A stretch of DNA of 64,000 nt from BD1-7 clade bacterium (GCA_902705865.1 CACSIO010000061.1:126251-190250), one strand, 5' to 3'; numbered from the stretch's first letter, positions 45,824 to 55,009 are shown. Made by a program: numbers and translations. The notes: a model not told the origin generated them from the letters alone.

Positions 45824-46543
45824 CTACTTGCGGCCGCGTTGCCCTTTTTTTGGTTGTGCCTTTTTAGTGTGGTGGGAGCGGGGCGGACTTTTCTGTTTCT
45901 TCTTGCTCGACGTTTCGCCATTCTTTCGATCAGCGCCTTGGGAGCGTCGACCTTGCTGCGGTTTCTTATTTTGTGTTTTGGGCGCTGGCTCTTCCGGCAC
46001 GGTAACCGTCTTCAGTTGATATTCACCGGGCGCGATATCTTCAATACGCCAGTCGCCGATAGCGGCTCGAATGAGCCGTAATGTCGGAAACCCCACTGCG
46101 GCTGTCATGCGTCTCACCTGACGATTACGCCCTTCAGAAATCGTTAACTCCACCCAGCTGGTCGGAATCGCTTTGCGTTCACGAATTGGTGGGTTTCTTG
46201 GCCATATCGCAGGCTCGTCGATACGCATTGCTTTAGCAGGGCGAGTTTTTCCATCTTTCAGAACAAGGCCTCGACGCAGCTCATTCAGCGCATCATCACT
46301 GATTTCGCCTTCAACCTGTGCCCAATAGGTTTTTTCTAGCTTGTGTTTTGGGTCACTGATCGAATGTTGCAAGCGGCCGTCATTCGTGAGTACCAGTAGG
46401 CCTTCAGAATCGTAGTCGAGACGGCCGGCTGAGTGAAAGCCTGGATGATTGGGTAGATAGGTTTTCAGCGTATCGCGGCCATTGTCGTCGGTAAACTGAC
46501 TGAGCACATTGAAAGGTTTGTTTAGAAGTATCAGGTTGGCCAT
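45824..46543 (-). CDS. rluE: 23S rRNA pseudouridine synthase, RluE-like, with basic tail
   Basis: A 239-aa synthase of the RsuA/RluB/E/F family. HSAGRLDYDSEGLLVLTNDG carries the catalytic Asp (GRLDYDSEGL). It lacks the N-terminal S4 domain of RluB/RluF, as E. coli RluE does. ISEGRNRQVRRMTAAVGF is the second family motif. The last ~45 residues are Lys/Arg/Gln/Ser-rich and likely disordered, as seen in some RluE/RluB proteins, and should help rRNA binding. It starts 9 bp after polB. Confidence 0.9.
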   Translation of the reverse strand: MANLILLNKPFNVLSQFTDDNGRDTLKTYLPNHPGFHSAGRLDYDSEGLLVLTNDGRLQHSISDPKHKLEKTYWAQVEGEISDDALNELRRGLVLKDGKTRPAKAMRIDEPAIWPRNPPIRERKAIPTSWVELTISEGRNRQVRRMTAAVGFPTLRLIRAAIGDWRIEDIAPGEYQLKTVTVPEEPAPKTQNKKPQQGRRSQGADRKNGETSSKKKQKSPPRSHHTKKAQPKKGQRGRK

Positions 46544-46552
46544 AGGGGAGGG

Positions 46553-48943
46553 CTAAAAGAGGCTTAGTTGGTCAGTTGTGATTGTATCAAAGTCGAGGCC
46601 GAGAATGGGAAGAATAGCGTCGGCTACGGGCTTTAGTTGCTTTTCTAGGTAGTGAGTGTAATCAAGATCAGCTTCTGTGTAGTCGATGGTCTGCGGGCCG
46701 TTGAGAGTCATAACATAGCTGACCAGCGTCTTCTGATCGTATTGATACGGGCGGTCTAGGCTTTGGTTTTTTTCATCAGCTATTAATGCTGCTCGAACAT
46801 GTGGTGGAATGCTTTTAGTGTACTCGAGAGCGGGGCGCCGCAAACGTTTGTGGTAAATCAGTTTTTCATCGTTCGCGCCTGCAAGTGTGTTTTCCACGCA
46901 CGTTACGATTAATGGCACTGGGTCTTGCTCAAGAAAGATTGTTTCATAGAGCTCAGCCTGAAATTCACGCGCTAGCTGTGTCCAATCAGTGCGTGCGTTT
47001 TCTAAGCCCTTGAAAATCATCTGATGGCCGCCGTTGGTATCGCGAATAAGCCCCGCATAGCGCTTTTTACTGCCTTGTTCTGAATTGCGGATAGTAGGCA
47101 TAAAAAAGCGGTGGTAGTGCGACTCAAACTCGATTTCCAGATGGCTTTCGAGATTTTTTTCGTTTTTCAGAAGACGGCGCCATCGTTCGTTAATGATGTT
47201 TTGTAACTGCGTCCCGATGTTAGCGATATCCTGCTCATTTGTAGCTGCGTCGCCAACCCAAACAAAAGTTGAATCAGTGTCGCCATAGATGACTTGGTAG
47301 CCTTCTTGCTCAATCCATTGGCGGGTTGTTTGCATAATTTCGTGGCCGCGAAGCGTAATTGAGCTCGATAAGCGGCGATCGTAGAAACGGCAACCACCGG
47401 AGCCGAGGACGCCATAAAAGGAGCTCATGAAAATTTTGATGGCTTGTGAACGTTCCTTATCGCCATCTTTTTTGGCTTGATCGCGTTCTTCCCCTAAGCG
47501 CTCAACGAGTGACGGAAGATAATGTTTGTCTCTTGAGAACATCGCGCCGTTGAAGCCTTCGATGGCGTTTTCGGGGTGTTTTAGGCCTTCGATCAAACCC
47601 ATTGGGTCGACTTTGAAGGTGCGAATGATCGATGGATACAGGCTCTTGTAATCCAGTACCAATACATGATCATACAGCCCGGGGCGCGAATCCATCACAT
47701 AGCCGCCAGGGCTTGCTAGTCCGCCGTTGGCAGGTAGGTTAGGTGATACATAGCCTGCACGATGCAATAGTGGTAAATACAAATTCGTAAATGCGGCGAC
47801 AGAGCCTCCTTGTTTGTCGAGCGGTAGGCCGGTGAGCTGGTAGCGGAACATCAGGAAATCCAGTATTCGTGTTTTCCGGAATATCTTGTCGACAAGAATG
47901 CAATCCTGCAGATTGTACTCTGACAGTTTTATCTTGTTGTGGTGAAAGTCATGCACAATCTCCGCTAATCGATCATGCGGGTTTTCGATTTTCTTGCCGA
48001 TGCCCAAAAGTTCTCTGGCAACGTTTTCTAGTGAAAAGCTCTGGAAATGATAGGTTTCTGATTTGAGTGCGTGTATGCCATCGATAACTTTGCGCCCGGC
48101 AATGTCGATAAAGCCTTGTTTACTGTCGTTGCGGCTATCTCGCCACTGTGCCGGTGAGCCGTCTCGGCCAATATCCAGAGGTAAGTCGTGGAGTGTTGCC
48201 CGCTTGATCAATAGCCTAAAATCGAAATTGATGACGTTCCAGCCGATGATAAGATCTGGGTCGTCGGCATTAATGGCTTCGCACAGTGTTTGTAGTAGTG
48301 TCGACTCGTCGTCGACCCAGGTAATCCATTCGGGGCCTGACTCTGGCTCGCCAATCATGATGACCTGACGATACTCATCTGGCGCTTCTTCGCTTTGAGC
48401 ACGGTATAAACCGACAGAAAATAATTCGCCTTTGGTGCTGCATTCAATATCCAGACTAAGCCATGACATCTGCGGTCGTTTATCTGCAGGACGTGTTTTT
48501 GCGTGTTCGATAACTTCCCAGGGGTGGTTGGATGTAGGAGGGGCCTCTCCGGTGAATGCAAGGCTGCCGCAAATAAAGCGTTCCATTAGGTATCGATCTT
48601 GGGTTTGAATGTCATCTTCGAAGCGTTCAATGTGAATTGCAGCTAAGCATTTTCGAGCTTCAAAAAAATCCGACAGTGTATCGGTATAACAGCAGACCAC
48701 ATCTTGTTGCTGAAATGTTTTTAGGGCAACAGGGCGAAATTCAACGTTGTTGCCTAACCCTCTCAGAGCAAGTCGAGTGCGTAAGAGATCGGTAGCGCGA
48801 ATAAAAAAGCACGGGCGTTGATCATCGATGATCAATTTAACAGCGCCATCATCGGTTTTTACCCAAATCTCCATCTGCATAGAATCTTGATGATCACGAC
48901 ACCAGGCGGTAAGGATAAATCCTTCTGTAACGGGGTAGCTCAT
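46553..48943 (-). CDS. polB: DNA polymerase II (family B)
   Basis: A ~796-aa family B polymerase. Exonuclease: Asp-Ile-Glu in SLDIECSTKG, N-x3-F-D in NVINFDFRLL, and YNLQDC. Polymerase motif A is DYKSLYPSII, motif B is KIFMSSFYGVLGSGG and motif C YGDTDSTFV. In E. coli the enzyme is SOS-induced and acts in lesion bypass and restart. The frame reaches back to 49009, but starting at the ATG at 48943 (MSYPVTEGFILTAW) aligns with the E. coli start before the conserved GFILT; neither has a clear Shine-Dalgarno. A TATAAT (49059-49054, minus strand) is its probable -10. Confidence 0.95.
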   Translation of the reverse strand: MSYPVTEGFILTAWCRDHQDSMQMEIWVKTDDGAVKLIIDDQRPCFFIRATDLLRTRLALRGLGNNVEFRPVALKTFQQQDVVCCYTDTLSDFFEARKCLAAIHIERFEDDIQTQDRYLMERFICGSLAFTGEAPPTSNHPWEVIEHAKTRPADKRPQMSWLSLDIECSTKGELFSVGLYRAQSEEAPDEYRQVIMIGEPESGPEWITWVDDESTLLQTLCEAINADDPDLIIGWNVINFDFRLLIKRATLHDLPLDIGRDGSPAQWRDSRNDSKQGFIDIAGRKVIDGIHALKSETYHFQSFSLENVARELLGIGKKIENPHDRLAEIVHDFHHNKIKLSEYNLQDCILVDKIFRKTRILDFLMFRYQLTGLPLDKQGGSVAAFTNLYLPLLHRAGYVSPNLPANGGLASPGGYVMDSRPGLYDHVLVLDYKSLYPSIIRTFKVDPMGLIEGLKHPENAIEGFNGAMFSRDKHYLPSLVERLGEERDQAKKDGDKERSQAIKIFMSSFYGVLGSGGCRFYDRRLSSSITLRGHEIMQTTRQWIEQEGYQVIYGDTDSTFVWVGDAATNEQDIANIGTQLQNIINERWRRLLKNEKNLESHLEIEFESHYHRFFMPTIRNSEQGSKKRYAGLIRDTNGGHQMIFKGLENARTDWTQLAREFQAELYETIFLEQDPVPLIVTCVENTLAGANDEKLIYHKRLRRPALEYTKSIPPHVRAALIADEKNQSLDRPYQYDQKTLVSYVMTLNGPQTIDYTEADLDYTHYLEKQLKPVADAILPILGLDFDTITTDQLSLF

Positions 48944-49210
48944 GGTGTGATGTTCGTATGGCTCGACAGAGGGCTCATTAGAAACGGGGTGATAGGCTTG
49001 CGAGCCCATGGTTTGGTGCTTGTTGTAGGTACATATTAGTGCTGCAGCTGTCGATTATAGAGCAACAGAGCATATCGCCGAAGGATAAAAACGGTTAATC
49101 GAAGTCATAGTGGCTTCGGTGAAAGCGCTCTGATAGAGGCGCGTCAGAGATTGGGCGAGAAGGAAGGGGGTAAGTGCATCTGGAAACATGCGATAGCGAA
49201 TCCGGCGCAG

Positions 49211-49235
49211 AAAAAAGGCCGCATATAGCGGCCTT
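49211..49235 (-). terminator. Rho-independent terminator of the DUF1329 gene
   Basis: On the minus strand AAGGCCGC-TATAT-GCGGCCTT is followed by TTTT, 25 bp after the gene's stop at 49260. Confidence 0.85.
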
Positions 49236-49259
49236 GTATTCAGCAATGCTAAGTGGGTC

Positions 49260-51242
49260 TTAGCGAGTGCCCAGTTTTCGAAGGTTGGCAGGAGAATAAT
49301 AACGCTCGCCCTTTGGCTGACCCATTAGATTTGAAGGTGATGTTTCGTTGATCATGCGCAAGCTGATATAGCCGCCAGACTGAAGGTCATGGAACATCTG
49401 TGCGCGAGCAACGTAGCCTTTGACGGCGAAGTCGTAGACAGTATTCAAAATACCGACACGCCATAAATCGCCACGGCCGTCATAGCTTTCAAGCAATGTG
49501 ATGTGCCAGCTATCTTCGTCGATATAGAAACGACGTTTTGCGTATACATGACGCGCATCGGCTTTCAGATTTGCTTCAACAACCCAGACGCGGTGAAGTT
49601 CATAACGCATGAATTCAGGGTTTGCGTGTCCGCTTTCCAGTAATGTTTCGTAGTCGACATCTGGCGAATCAAACTTGTAAGTATGGTAGGGGATGTAAAC
49701 CTCTTTGCGGCCTAGCAAGTTCCATTCGTAGCGATCCATGGCGCCGTTGAAACCTAATGAATCATCGATTGTTACCAATCCACCTGGGCCATCGGGTGTG
49801 TCATGGCCAACAGTCGGTGCGCGTCTTACTCGGCGCGAACCGGGAACATAAACCCACGCTTTGCGGTCGTGGGTGACTTGATCTAAGGCTTCGTGAACAA
49901 CGGTCATTTGGCCTTTTTGACGCTCGGGCTTTTCTAGCGTGATGTGCACTAGGCCAGCATTAATGCCAATTTCTTCATCCACTTTACCCACTGGGTTACT
50001 GGGCGACGAGAATGGGAACTCGGTGGTATAAACTTGTCGACGTTCCTGCTTGTTGCCGTTCAGGTATACGGCGATGTCGTCGAGTACACCCATAATGGTT
50101 GCTTGTGGGTGGGCAACACGAGCGTTCCACAAAACTTCAGCACCATTTTCTGGCGTCGGGAAGGGAATGCCGCCGGTGTAGTTGCGCAATCCATCAACGC
50201 CATTAACCAACTTGGTGTTTTCGTTATTAAAGGCGGTACGTTTTTCCCACAATGAGTTGTAGCGTCCATCGCGGTGAGATGGGTATACGTGAATATAAAA
50301 GCTATCTGGATATTTTTTGAAGAGCTCGATTTGACCTTCACTCAAACGGTTTTTATGTTCGTTCAGGTTATCTGAGTGGATGGTAAGTAGCGGCTCTTCG
50401 TTGCCGTACGGGTCAGGGCGAATATCACCGCTCTGCGTGTACGCGAAGCCGGCTGGAACGCCTTGCATGGAGCCCGTCCATGCAGGGATCGAGCCATCGG
50501 CATTACCGCTGGCGTCTGCACCAAGGGGGGTGAGGCCGTTCTGTCCGAGTTGTTTGCCGGTGTAGTCTATGGCGGGCATATAATCGCTGATTGCTGCTGC
50601 ACTCGCTACGGCGGCGGCTGATGCGGCGGCAGCTAATTTCGCTTGCTCGGCAGCTTTGCGCGCTTGTTCAGCCCTTTTGGCCTGAGCAGCGATACGAGCT
50701 TGCTCTGCTTTTTTGGCTTCTGCTGCCATTCGTGCTTGTTCAGCTTTTTGCGCTTCGACGGCTTTTGCTTCTGTAGCAAGACGCGCTTCTTCCGCAGCTG
50801 TTGCTTCTGCAGCGATGCGTGCCTGCTCGACGGCTTGGGCTTCGTTTGCCAAGCGTGCTTGTTCTTGGGCCTCGGCAGCTTCAGATTCGGCTGCAATACG
50901 CGCTTGTTCTTCCGCTTCAGCTGCTTTTGCTTCAGCCGCGCGTCTTGCTTCGACAACTGCAGCAGCTTCTGCGGCCAAGTGGGCTTCTTCCGCAGCCTTG
51001 GCTTTGGCGGCTTCAGCTTCAGCAGCTTTCGTTTGTTTGAGGGAGTCTTGTTTGGCCGCTTCCGTTGCAGCTACGTCGCTGGGTTCCTGCTTTGAGACGC
51101 TTTCTGATGTTGATTCGGCGGGTTTCTCGGTCTGACGAGCCGCGTTGTCATCCGTAGGCACCGTCGGTTCAACATCGACGGATTTACAGCTAACAATTGC
51201 GAATGTACAAATCAGAGGGCACAGGAATCTTGTTATTGACAT
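49260..51242 (-). CDS. DUF1329 lipoprotein with long TolA-like Ala/Glu/Lys helix
   Basis: A 660-aa predicted lipoprotein. A short N-terminal signal ends in a lipobox (IVSC, Cys19). Residues ~65-215 are an Ala/Glu/Lys/Arg-rich, almost heptad-like helix (AAEAKAAEAEEQARIAAES repeated with variations), resembling the TolA domain II rod. The rest (~219-655) is a DUF1329 domain, starting at YMPAIDYTGKQLGQNGLTPLGADAS; DUF1329 proteins are usually ~450 aa and are encoded beside DUF1302 porin-like genes. Here neither a DUF1302 nor an RND gene is near, and the rod is extra. Perhaps it spans the periplasm to reach the cell wall or inner membrane. AAGGAAG precedes the ATG. Confidence 0.82.
   Translation of the reverse strand: MSITRFLCPLICTFAIVSCKSVDVEPTVPTDDNAARQTEKPAESTSESVSKQEPSDVAATEAAKQDSLKQTKAAEAEAAKAKAAEEAHLAAEAAAVVEARRAAEAKAAEAEEQARIAAESEAAEAQEQARLANEAQAVEQARIAAEATAAEEARLATEAKAVEAQKAEQARMAAEAKKAEQARIAAQAKRAEQARKAAEQAKLAAAASAAAVASAAAISDYMPAIDYTGKQLGQNGLTPLGADASGNADGSIPAWTGSMQGVPAGFAYTQSGDIRPDPYGNEEPLLTIHSDNLNEHKNRLSEGQIELFKKYPDSFYIHVYPSHRDGRYNSLWEKRTAFNNENTKLVNGVDGLRNYTGGIPFPTPENGAEVLWNARVAHPQATIMGVLDDIAVYLNGNKQERRQVYTTEFPFSSPSNPVGKVDEEIGINAGLVHITLEKPERQKGQMTVVHEALDQVTHDRKAWVYVPGSRRVRRAPTVGHDTPDGPGGLVTIDDSLGFNGAMDRYEWNLLGRKEVYIPYHTYKFDSPDVDYETLLESGHANPEFMRYELHRVWVVEANLKADARHVYAKRRFYIDEDSWHITLLESYDGRGDLWRVGILNTVYDFAVKGYVARAQMFHDLQSGGYISLRMINETSPSNLMGQPKGERYYSPANLRKLGTR
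50594..51050 (-). repeat. Imperfect tandem repeat coding for the Ala/Glu/Lys rod
   Basis: About 450 bp of low-complexity coding DNA, made of degenerate GCN/GAR/AAR codon blocks, several about 33-42 bp long and with similar AEQARIAAE-type translations. Likely formed by slippage and recombination; copy number may vary among strains. Confidence 0.7.
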
Positions 51243-51287
51243 AATGGCTTCCTTAGCTTCTTTTTTTTATTTTAATGATCAATTTAA

Positions 51288-51300
51288 CACATTTAATGTG
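51288..51300. promoter_or_regulatory. Palindrome CACATT-T-AATGTG upstream of the DUF1329 gene
   Basis: A perfect 6-bp inverted repeat around one T, 46 bp upstream of the ATG at 51242 and within an AT-rich leader. It may be an operator; no binding protein is suggested by the sequence. Confidence 0.35.
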
Positions 51301-51426
51301 ATATAGAAGCTATTCAGACAAATCGGGTATTAAAATCCGCTTTTTTTATAGTACAAGCGCATTAGTTACGTAGTACGATCGATATGGGCGGATATCGGGT
51401 TGTTCGATTCTTGGTACGGGAAGTAA

Positions 51427-51464
51427 AAATTACCGGGCTGCAGTGGCTATTTGCCCGGTAATTT
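51427..51464 (-). terminator. Rho-independent terminator of fklB
   Basis: On the minus strand AAATTACCGGGC (51464-51453) pairs with GCCCGGTAATTT (51438-51427) around a 14-nt loop, and the right arm ends in a T run, 24 bp after the stop. Confidence 0.85.
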
Positions 51465-51488
51465 CTCCAGCAATCGACGACTGCTGAA

Positions 51489-52115
51489 TTACACGATATC
51501 GATAAGATGTACTTCGAAAACCAATACTGCGCCACCAGGGATTGACGGAGGAGCACCTGCGTCGCCGTAAGCGAGTTCAGGTGGCAATACCAAGCGCCAT
51601 TTTGAGCCCGTTGGCATCATTTGGAGGGCTTCTGTCCAGCCTGCAATAACTTGAGTTACGCCGAATGTTGCTGGTTCGCCGCGTTCTACAGAGCTGTCGA
51701 ACACTTGGCCGTCCATGAAGGTGCCGTGATAATGCACTTTTACAGTGTTATCAGTAGTTGGTTTTTCGCCGTCGCCTTCTTCGAGAATTTCGTATTGAAT
51801 TCCTGATTCTGTCAGTTGAACGCCTTCACGTTTAGCATTTTCTTCAAGGAAGCTCTGACCCAGTTCACTCATTTTTTTAGCGTCGGCTTCGGCTTTTTCT
51901 TGCAGAACACGCTGAATGTTGGCGTAGGCTTCGTTCAAGTCAGATTCACTGATTTGAACCGCGTTTTCCTCGAGAATATCAGCAATACCCTGCGCAACAG
52001 TTGCGGCTTCGAGACCGTCAAATTTGTTGCGAAGAAGCTGTTGACCAAATTGCAGACCAAATCCGTAGGAGACTTTCTGCTCATCGGTTTCGAGTGTGAT
52101 TGTGTTCTCAGGCAT
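51489..52115 (-). CDS. fklB: FKBP-type peptidyl-prolyl isomerase FklB
   Basis: A 208-aa cis-trans prolyl isomerase. The N-terminal ~95 residues are the helical dimerisation domain; the C-terminal FKBP domain starts at VKVHYHGTFMDGQVFDSS and includes VIAGWTEALQMMPTGSKW and PPELAYGDAGAPPSIPG, with all active-site aromatics. There is no signal peptide, so it is the cytoplasmic FklB/FKBP22 form, not the periplasmic FkpA. Promoter: TGCTATAAT on the minus strand. Confidence 0.94.
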   Translation of the reverse strand: MPENTITLETDEQKVSYGFGLQFGQQLLRNKFDGLEAATVAQGIADILEENAVQISESDLNEAYANIQRVLQEKAEADAKKMSELGQSFLEENAKREGVQLTESGIQYEILEEGDGEKPTTDNTVKVHYHGTFMDGQVFDSSVERGEPATFGVTQVIAGWTEALQMMPTGSKWRLVLPPELAYGDAGAPPSIPGGAVLVFEVHLIDIV

Positions 52116-52161
52116 TGTCGTTGTTCTCTTTTAATATCTAATCGTTTATAAAAGGCAGCCG

Positions 52162-52170
52162 ATTATAGCA
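52162..52170 (-). promoter_or_regulatory. Extended -10 promoter of fklB
   Basis: TGCTATAAT on the minus strand (TGnTATAAT), 47 bp upstream of the fklB ATG at 52115; the extended -10 may substitute for a missing -35. Confidence 0.55.
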
Positions 52171-52263
52171 AACTGGATTAAATGTGCAGTAGTTATCGGG
52201 GGCGGGTTGGATTGTGTCACATCCTGATAAATCGGCACAATAATGCGCTTGATGTTGTTCGGT

Positions 52264-52947
52264 CTATGCGGTTTCGAGCCAGATTTTATGGCCGTTGTCT
52301 TTCAGCCATTGGCGGTGGGTTTCATAGTTCACACAGTAGCGACCAACGAGTTGCCAAAATGCGCTGGAGTGATTCATGTGTGTTAGGTGGCAAAGTTCGT
52401 GGACGATCAGGTAATCGATAACTTCCGACGGTGCCATGATAATCAGCCAGTTGAACTGCAGTCGTCCTTCGCTGGTGCAATGGCCCCATTTGCTTCGTGT
52501 TTTGCGAAAGCGTATGTCTTTTATACGATGTTGCTGTCCAAGTTCTTCCGCGAGTTCGTCAACTCTCGCAGTTATATATAATTCCGCTTCAGACTTCAGC
52601 CATTGTTGAAGTTGTTTCGGTGCTGATTCGGGGCGATGTGTTTGAATCAATAAATGGTCATCTTTCTCGACGATGCGTTTTGGGCCGGGGTAGATTAATA
52701 ATCGGCGAGGGCGTCCGAAAAAAAGAAGCTCCTGTTCGTGAGTCACTTGCGGTGCTTCGGATTTTTTTTGCGTTTGCTCAATAATCTTGCTGTGTATCCA
52801 CTGCGACTTGTCGACGACAAACGCGTCAATATCCGCGCGTGGCAGACGCATAGGTGCGCGCACTTCCACCACGGCGTCGCGGACATAGATGCCAAGTGTT
52901 TTGCGTTTTGAGCGCTTTAATGTGTAGGGGGTTACGGCTTTGTTCAC
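52264..52947 (-). CDS. YgjP/YbhI-like (M48-type) metallopeptidase-fold protein
   Basis: A 227-aa protein of the YgjP-like (DUF45) group. LIVHELCHLTHMNHSSAFW carries HExxH-like zinc ligands (HELCH) and the downstream His-Ser pair; RSKWGHCTSEGRLQFNWLI is the family-typical basic strand. Known relatives include the E. coli UTP pyrophosphatase YgjP; the reaction here is therefore either hydrolysis of a nucleotide or peptidase-like, and cannot be decided. Start codon GTG at 52947. It is divergent from the haemoglobin gene. Confidence 0.85.
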   Translation of the reverse strand: MNKAVTPYTLKRSKRKTLGIYVRDAVVEVRAPMRLPRADIDAFVVDKSQWIHSKIIEQTQKKSEAPQVTHEQELLFFGRPRRLLIYPGPKRIVEKDDHLLIQTHRPESAPKQLQQWLKSEAELYITARVDELAEELGQQHRIKDIRFRKTRSKWGHCTSEGRLQFNWLIIMAPSEVIDYLIVHELCHLTHMNHSSAFWQLVGRYCVNYETHRQWLKDNGHKIWLETA

Positions 52948-53089
52948 GTTGCTTTCATGAGTCGTGACTGATATTTTCTGGCGATCATAAGTGCACCTTG
53001 CACAAATGAAAAGCGTTAACCTTTGATGGTCGTCGGCTCACACTTGCCGGTGGTCGTCTTATGTCCATGTGTTGGGTGGAAGTACAGAT

Positions 53090-53554
53090 ATGCAAATAGA
53101 AGAGCCGCAAAAAAATACCGAGCAACCAGATAATCAAACGGATCTTGATGCGGGAGGATCATCGCTCGTTTTTGGTGAGGGGGATGGGTCGTTTAAAGCC
53201 GCTGGCGGTGAGGCAGGGCTGCAAAGTTTGGTTGCCGATTTTTATCGTATTATGGGAGAGCGCCCCGACGCACGCCGAGTTCATGATATGCATAGCGATG
53301 CAGAGGCGGTATCTGTTGATAAGCTAGCGCGTTTTTTATCAGGTTGGCTGGGTGGCCCAAAACGTTATCGCGAAAAATACGGCAAGATACATATCCCGCA
53401 AGCGCATCGTCATCTCGATATCGGTGTTGAAGAGCGCGACGCGTGGCTCAATTGCATGAAAGAGGCGATTGATTTGCAGCCTTATGCGCCGGAATTTAAA
53501 ACATATCTGATTACGCAGTTGCGCGTACCCGCGGAACGCAGTAGAACGCGCTGA
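53090..53554 (+). CDS. Group II truncated haemoglobin with N-terminal extension
   Basis: A 154-aa haem protein. The 2-on-2 globin runs from about residue 40: AAGGEAGLQSLVADFYRIM is the B/CD region, WLGGPKRYREKYG the E/EF part and QAHRHLDIGVEERDAWLNCM the F helix with the proximal His followed by the conserved group II Trp. An Asp/Gly/Gln-rich N-terminal stretch of ~35 residues is longer than the usual 0-10. Likely roles: NO or O2 handling, peroxide or sulfide chemistry. GGAAG is 7 bp before the ATG at 53090; a GTG at 53069 is a possible alternative. Confidence 0.88.
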   Translation: MQIEEPQKNTEQPDNQTDLDAGGSSLVFGEGDGSFKAAGGEAGLQSLVADFYRIMGERPDARRVHDMHSDAEAVSVDKLARFLSGWLGGPKRYREKYGKIHIPQAHRHLDIGVEERDAWLNCMKEAIDLQPYAPEFKTYLITQLRVPAERSRTR

Positions 53555-53581
53555 ATGTAACAAAGTTACAATCTCTTTGAG

Positions 53582-55009
53582 CTAATCGTTCTCGGTCTGT
53601 ATTGCTCCCAGATTGTCTGGCGTTATTGCATCGAGTAAGCGACCGATCTTATTCGAGCATTCTTGATATTCATCTTCAACTTCCGAGTCTTTGACGATGC
53701 CTCCGCCGGCCCAAGCGGAGATCGTTCCGTCATGGCAAAGTAACGTGCGGATGGCGATGCTTGAATCAAATTCACCGTTATCACTGGCGTAAAAAATGGA
53801 GCCGCAATAGATTTCTCGCTGGTGCGGTTCGAGCTCCTGAATGATCTGACAAGCACGGATCTTTGGTGCGCCAGTGATTGAACCGCCAGGGAATGCATCA
53901 AAGAATACATCCCAGATTGTTGAAGAGGTTTGAATCTCGCCCGTGATGGTGCTGACCAAATGATGAACGTTGGCAAAACTCTCGGCATCACACAAGCGTG
54001 TTACTTTTACGCTATTGGGTGTGCAGTGGTGGCTCATGTCGTTTCTGAGAAGATCGACGATCATGATGTTTTCGGCGCGATTTTTTGCCGAATTCAACAA
54101 GTTATGCCGCGATACTGCATCTGCCTCCGGATCTTTGTGGCGTGCGCTGGTACCTTTGATGGGTTCGGTGACTAAGCGCTTTCCTGACGCTTGAATAAAA
54201 CGCTCCGGCGAGATGCTAAGAATGTGTGAGTCATTGCCAGCATTTAAAAAGCTCATAAAGCCTGATGGCACAGATTCGCGTAATTGGCGATACGCCTGTA
54301 TCGGTTCTCCGGTAAAAGATGCCTGGTAGCGCATTGCGTAGTTAACTTGATAACAATCACCAGCGACTAGGTAGGATTGAATACGGTCGAAATCCTCAAG
54401 ATACTTATCAGCGGTAGTGTTGCTCGCGAACTCGGAAGTGAGTGTAAATGTTGTGGCTGATGTTGGAGCGGGAGCGGCTGTATTCAGGATCTTGCCGAGT
54501 ATGTTGTCTATTTGATCGAAGGTGTCTTGAGCAATATCGTTTTTGTACACCCATAGAGCAGTGCGTTTTAGGTGGTCAATGATAATGGCCCATTGATAGT
54601 AGCCCGCAAAAAACAATGGTAGAGCTTCGTCTTGTTGTGCACTCGGTAAACTGCCGCTTTTTGCCTCAAGGCGATAGCCAAGTTCATAAGTGGCATAGCC
54701 AATCCACCCAGCTGTAAAGGGCAGGGTTGCGGCGGTTGCGTCGGCAGGCTGGCAAATTGCTGTTTCGGCAAGCCGCTTCTTAAGTGCTTCGATTGATTCG
54801 ATATTGAGGCTTTGGCCGGATTTGTCAGTCTCGTTGATGTGGATGGATGTTATCTCGACATAGCGTTCGGGTAGGGCTGACAAAATATCATATCGGCCTT
54901 TGTTGGCATCTCTGTCACCTGAATCCAGCAAGACAGCGTGCGGCATATGTTGAAAGTGCCGGAATAGATCGAGGGTACATGAGGGGTATGCGAGAGAGTG
55001 AAATTTCAC
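53582..55009 (-). CDS. pabB: Aminodeoxychorismate synthase component I
   Basis: A 475-aa chorismate-utilising enzyme of folate synthesis. VTEPIKGTSARH contains the PIKGT lysine typical of PabB rather than anthranilate synthase, and FFDAFPGGSITGAPKIRACQ is the chorismate-binding block. The N-terminal domain is complete. Start is GTG at 55009. PabA (amidotransferase) and PabC are not in the window. Confidence 0.94.
   Translation of the reverse strand: MKFHSLAYPSCTLDLFRHFQHMPHAVLLDSGDRDANKGRYDILSALPERYVEITSIHINETDKSGQSLNIESIEALKKRLAETAICQPADATAATLPFTAGWIGYATYELGYRLEAKSGSLPSAQQDEALPLFFAGYYQWAIIIDHLKRTALWVYKNDIAQDTFDQIDNILGKILNTAAPAPTSATTFTLTSEFASNTTADKYLEDFDRIQSYLVAGDCYQVNYAMRYQASFTGEPIQAYRQLRESVPSGFMSFLNAGNDSHILSISPERFIQASGKRLVTEPIKGTSARHKDPEADAVSRHNLLNSAKNRAENIMIVDLLRNDMSHHCTPNSVKVTRLCDAESFANVHHLVSTITGEIQTSSTIWDVFFDAFPGGSITGAPKIRACQIIQELEPHQREIYCGSIFYASDNGEFDSSIAIRTLLCHDGTISAWAGGGIVKDSEVEDEYQECSNKIGRLLDAITPDNLGAIQTEND

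Noticed and set aside
49040..49075. LexA (SOS) box upstream of polB
   Set aside because: CTGT and ACAG half-sites occur, but with 13 nt between them rather than 8, so no valid LexA operator is present.
50643..51135. 140-150-codon plus-strand frames opposite the Ala/Glu/Lys rod
   Set aside because: Low-complexity repeat of the minus-strand gene read backwards (Ser/Cys/Phe-rich).
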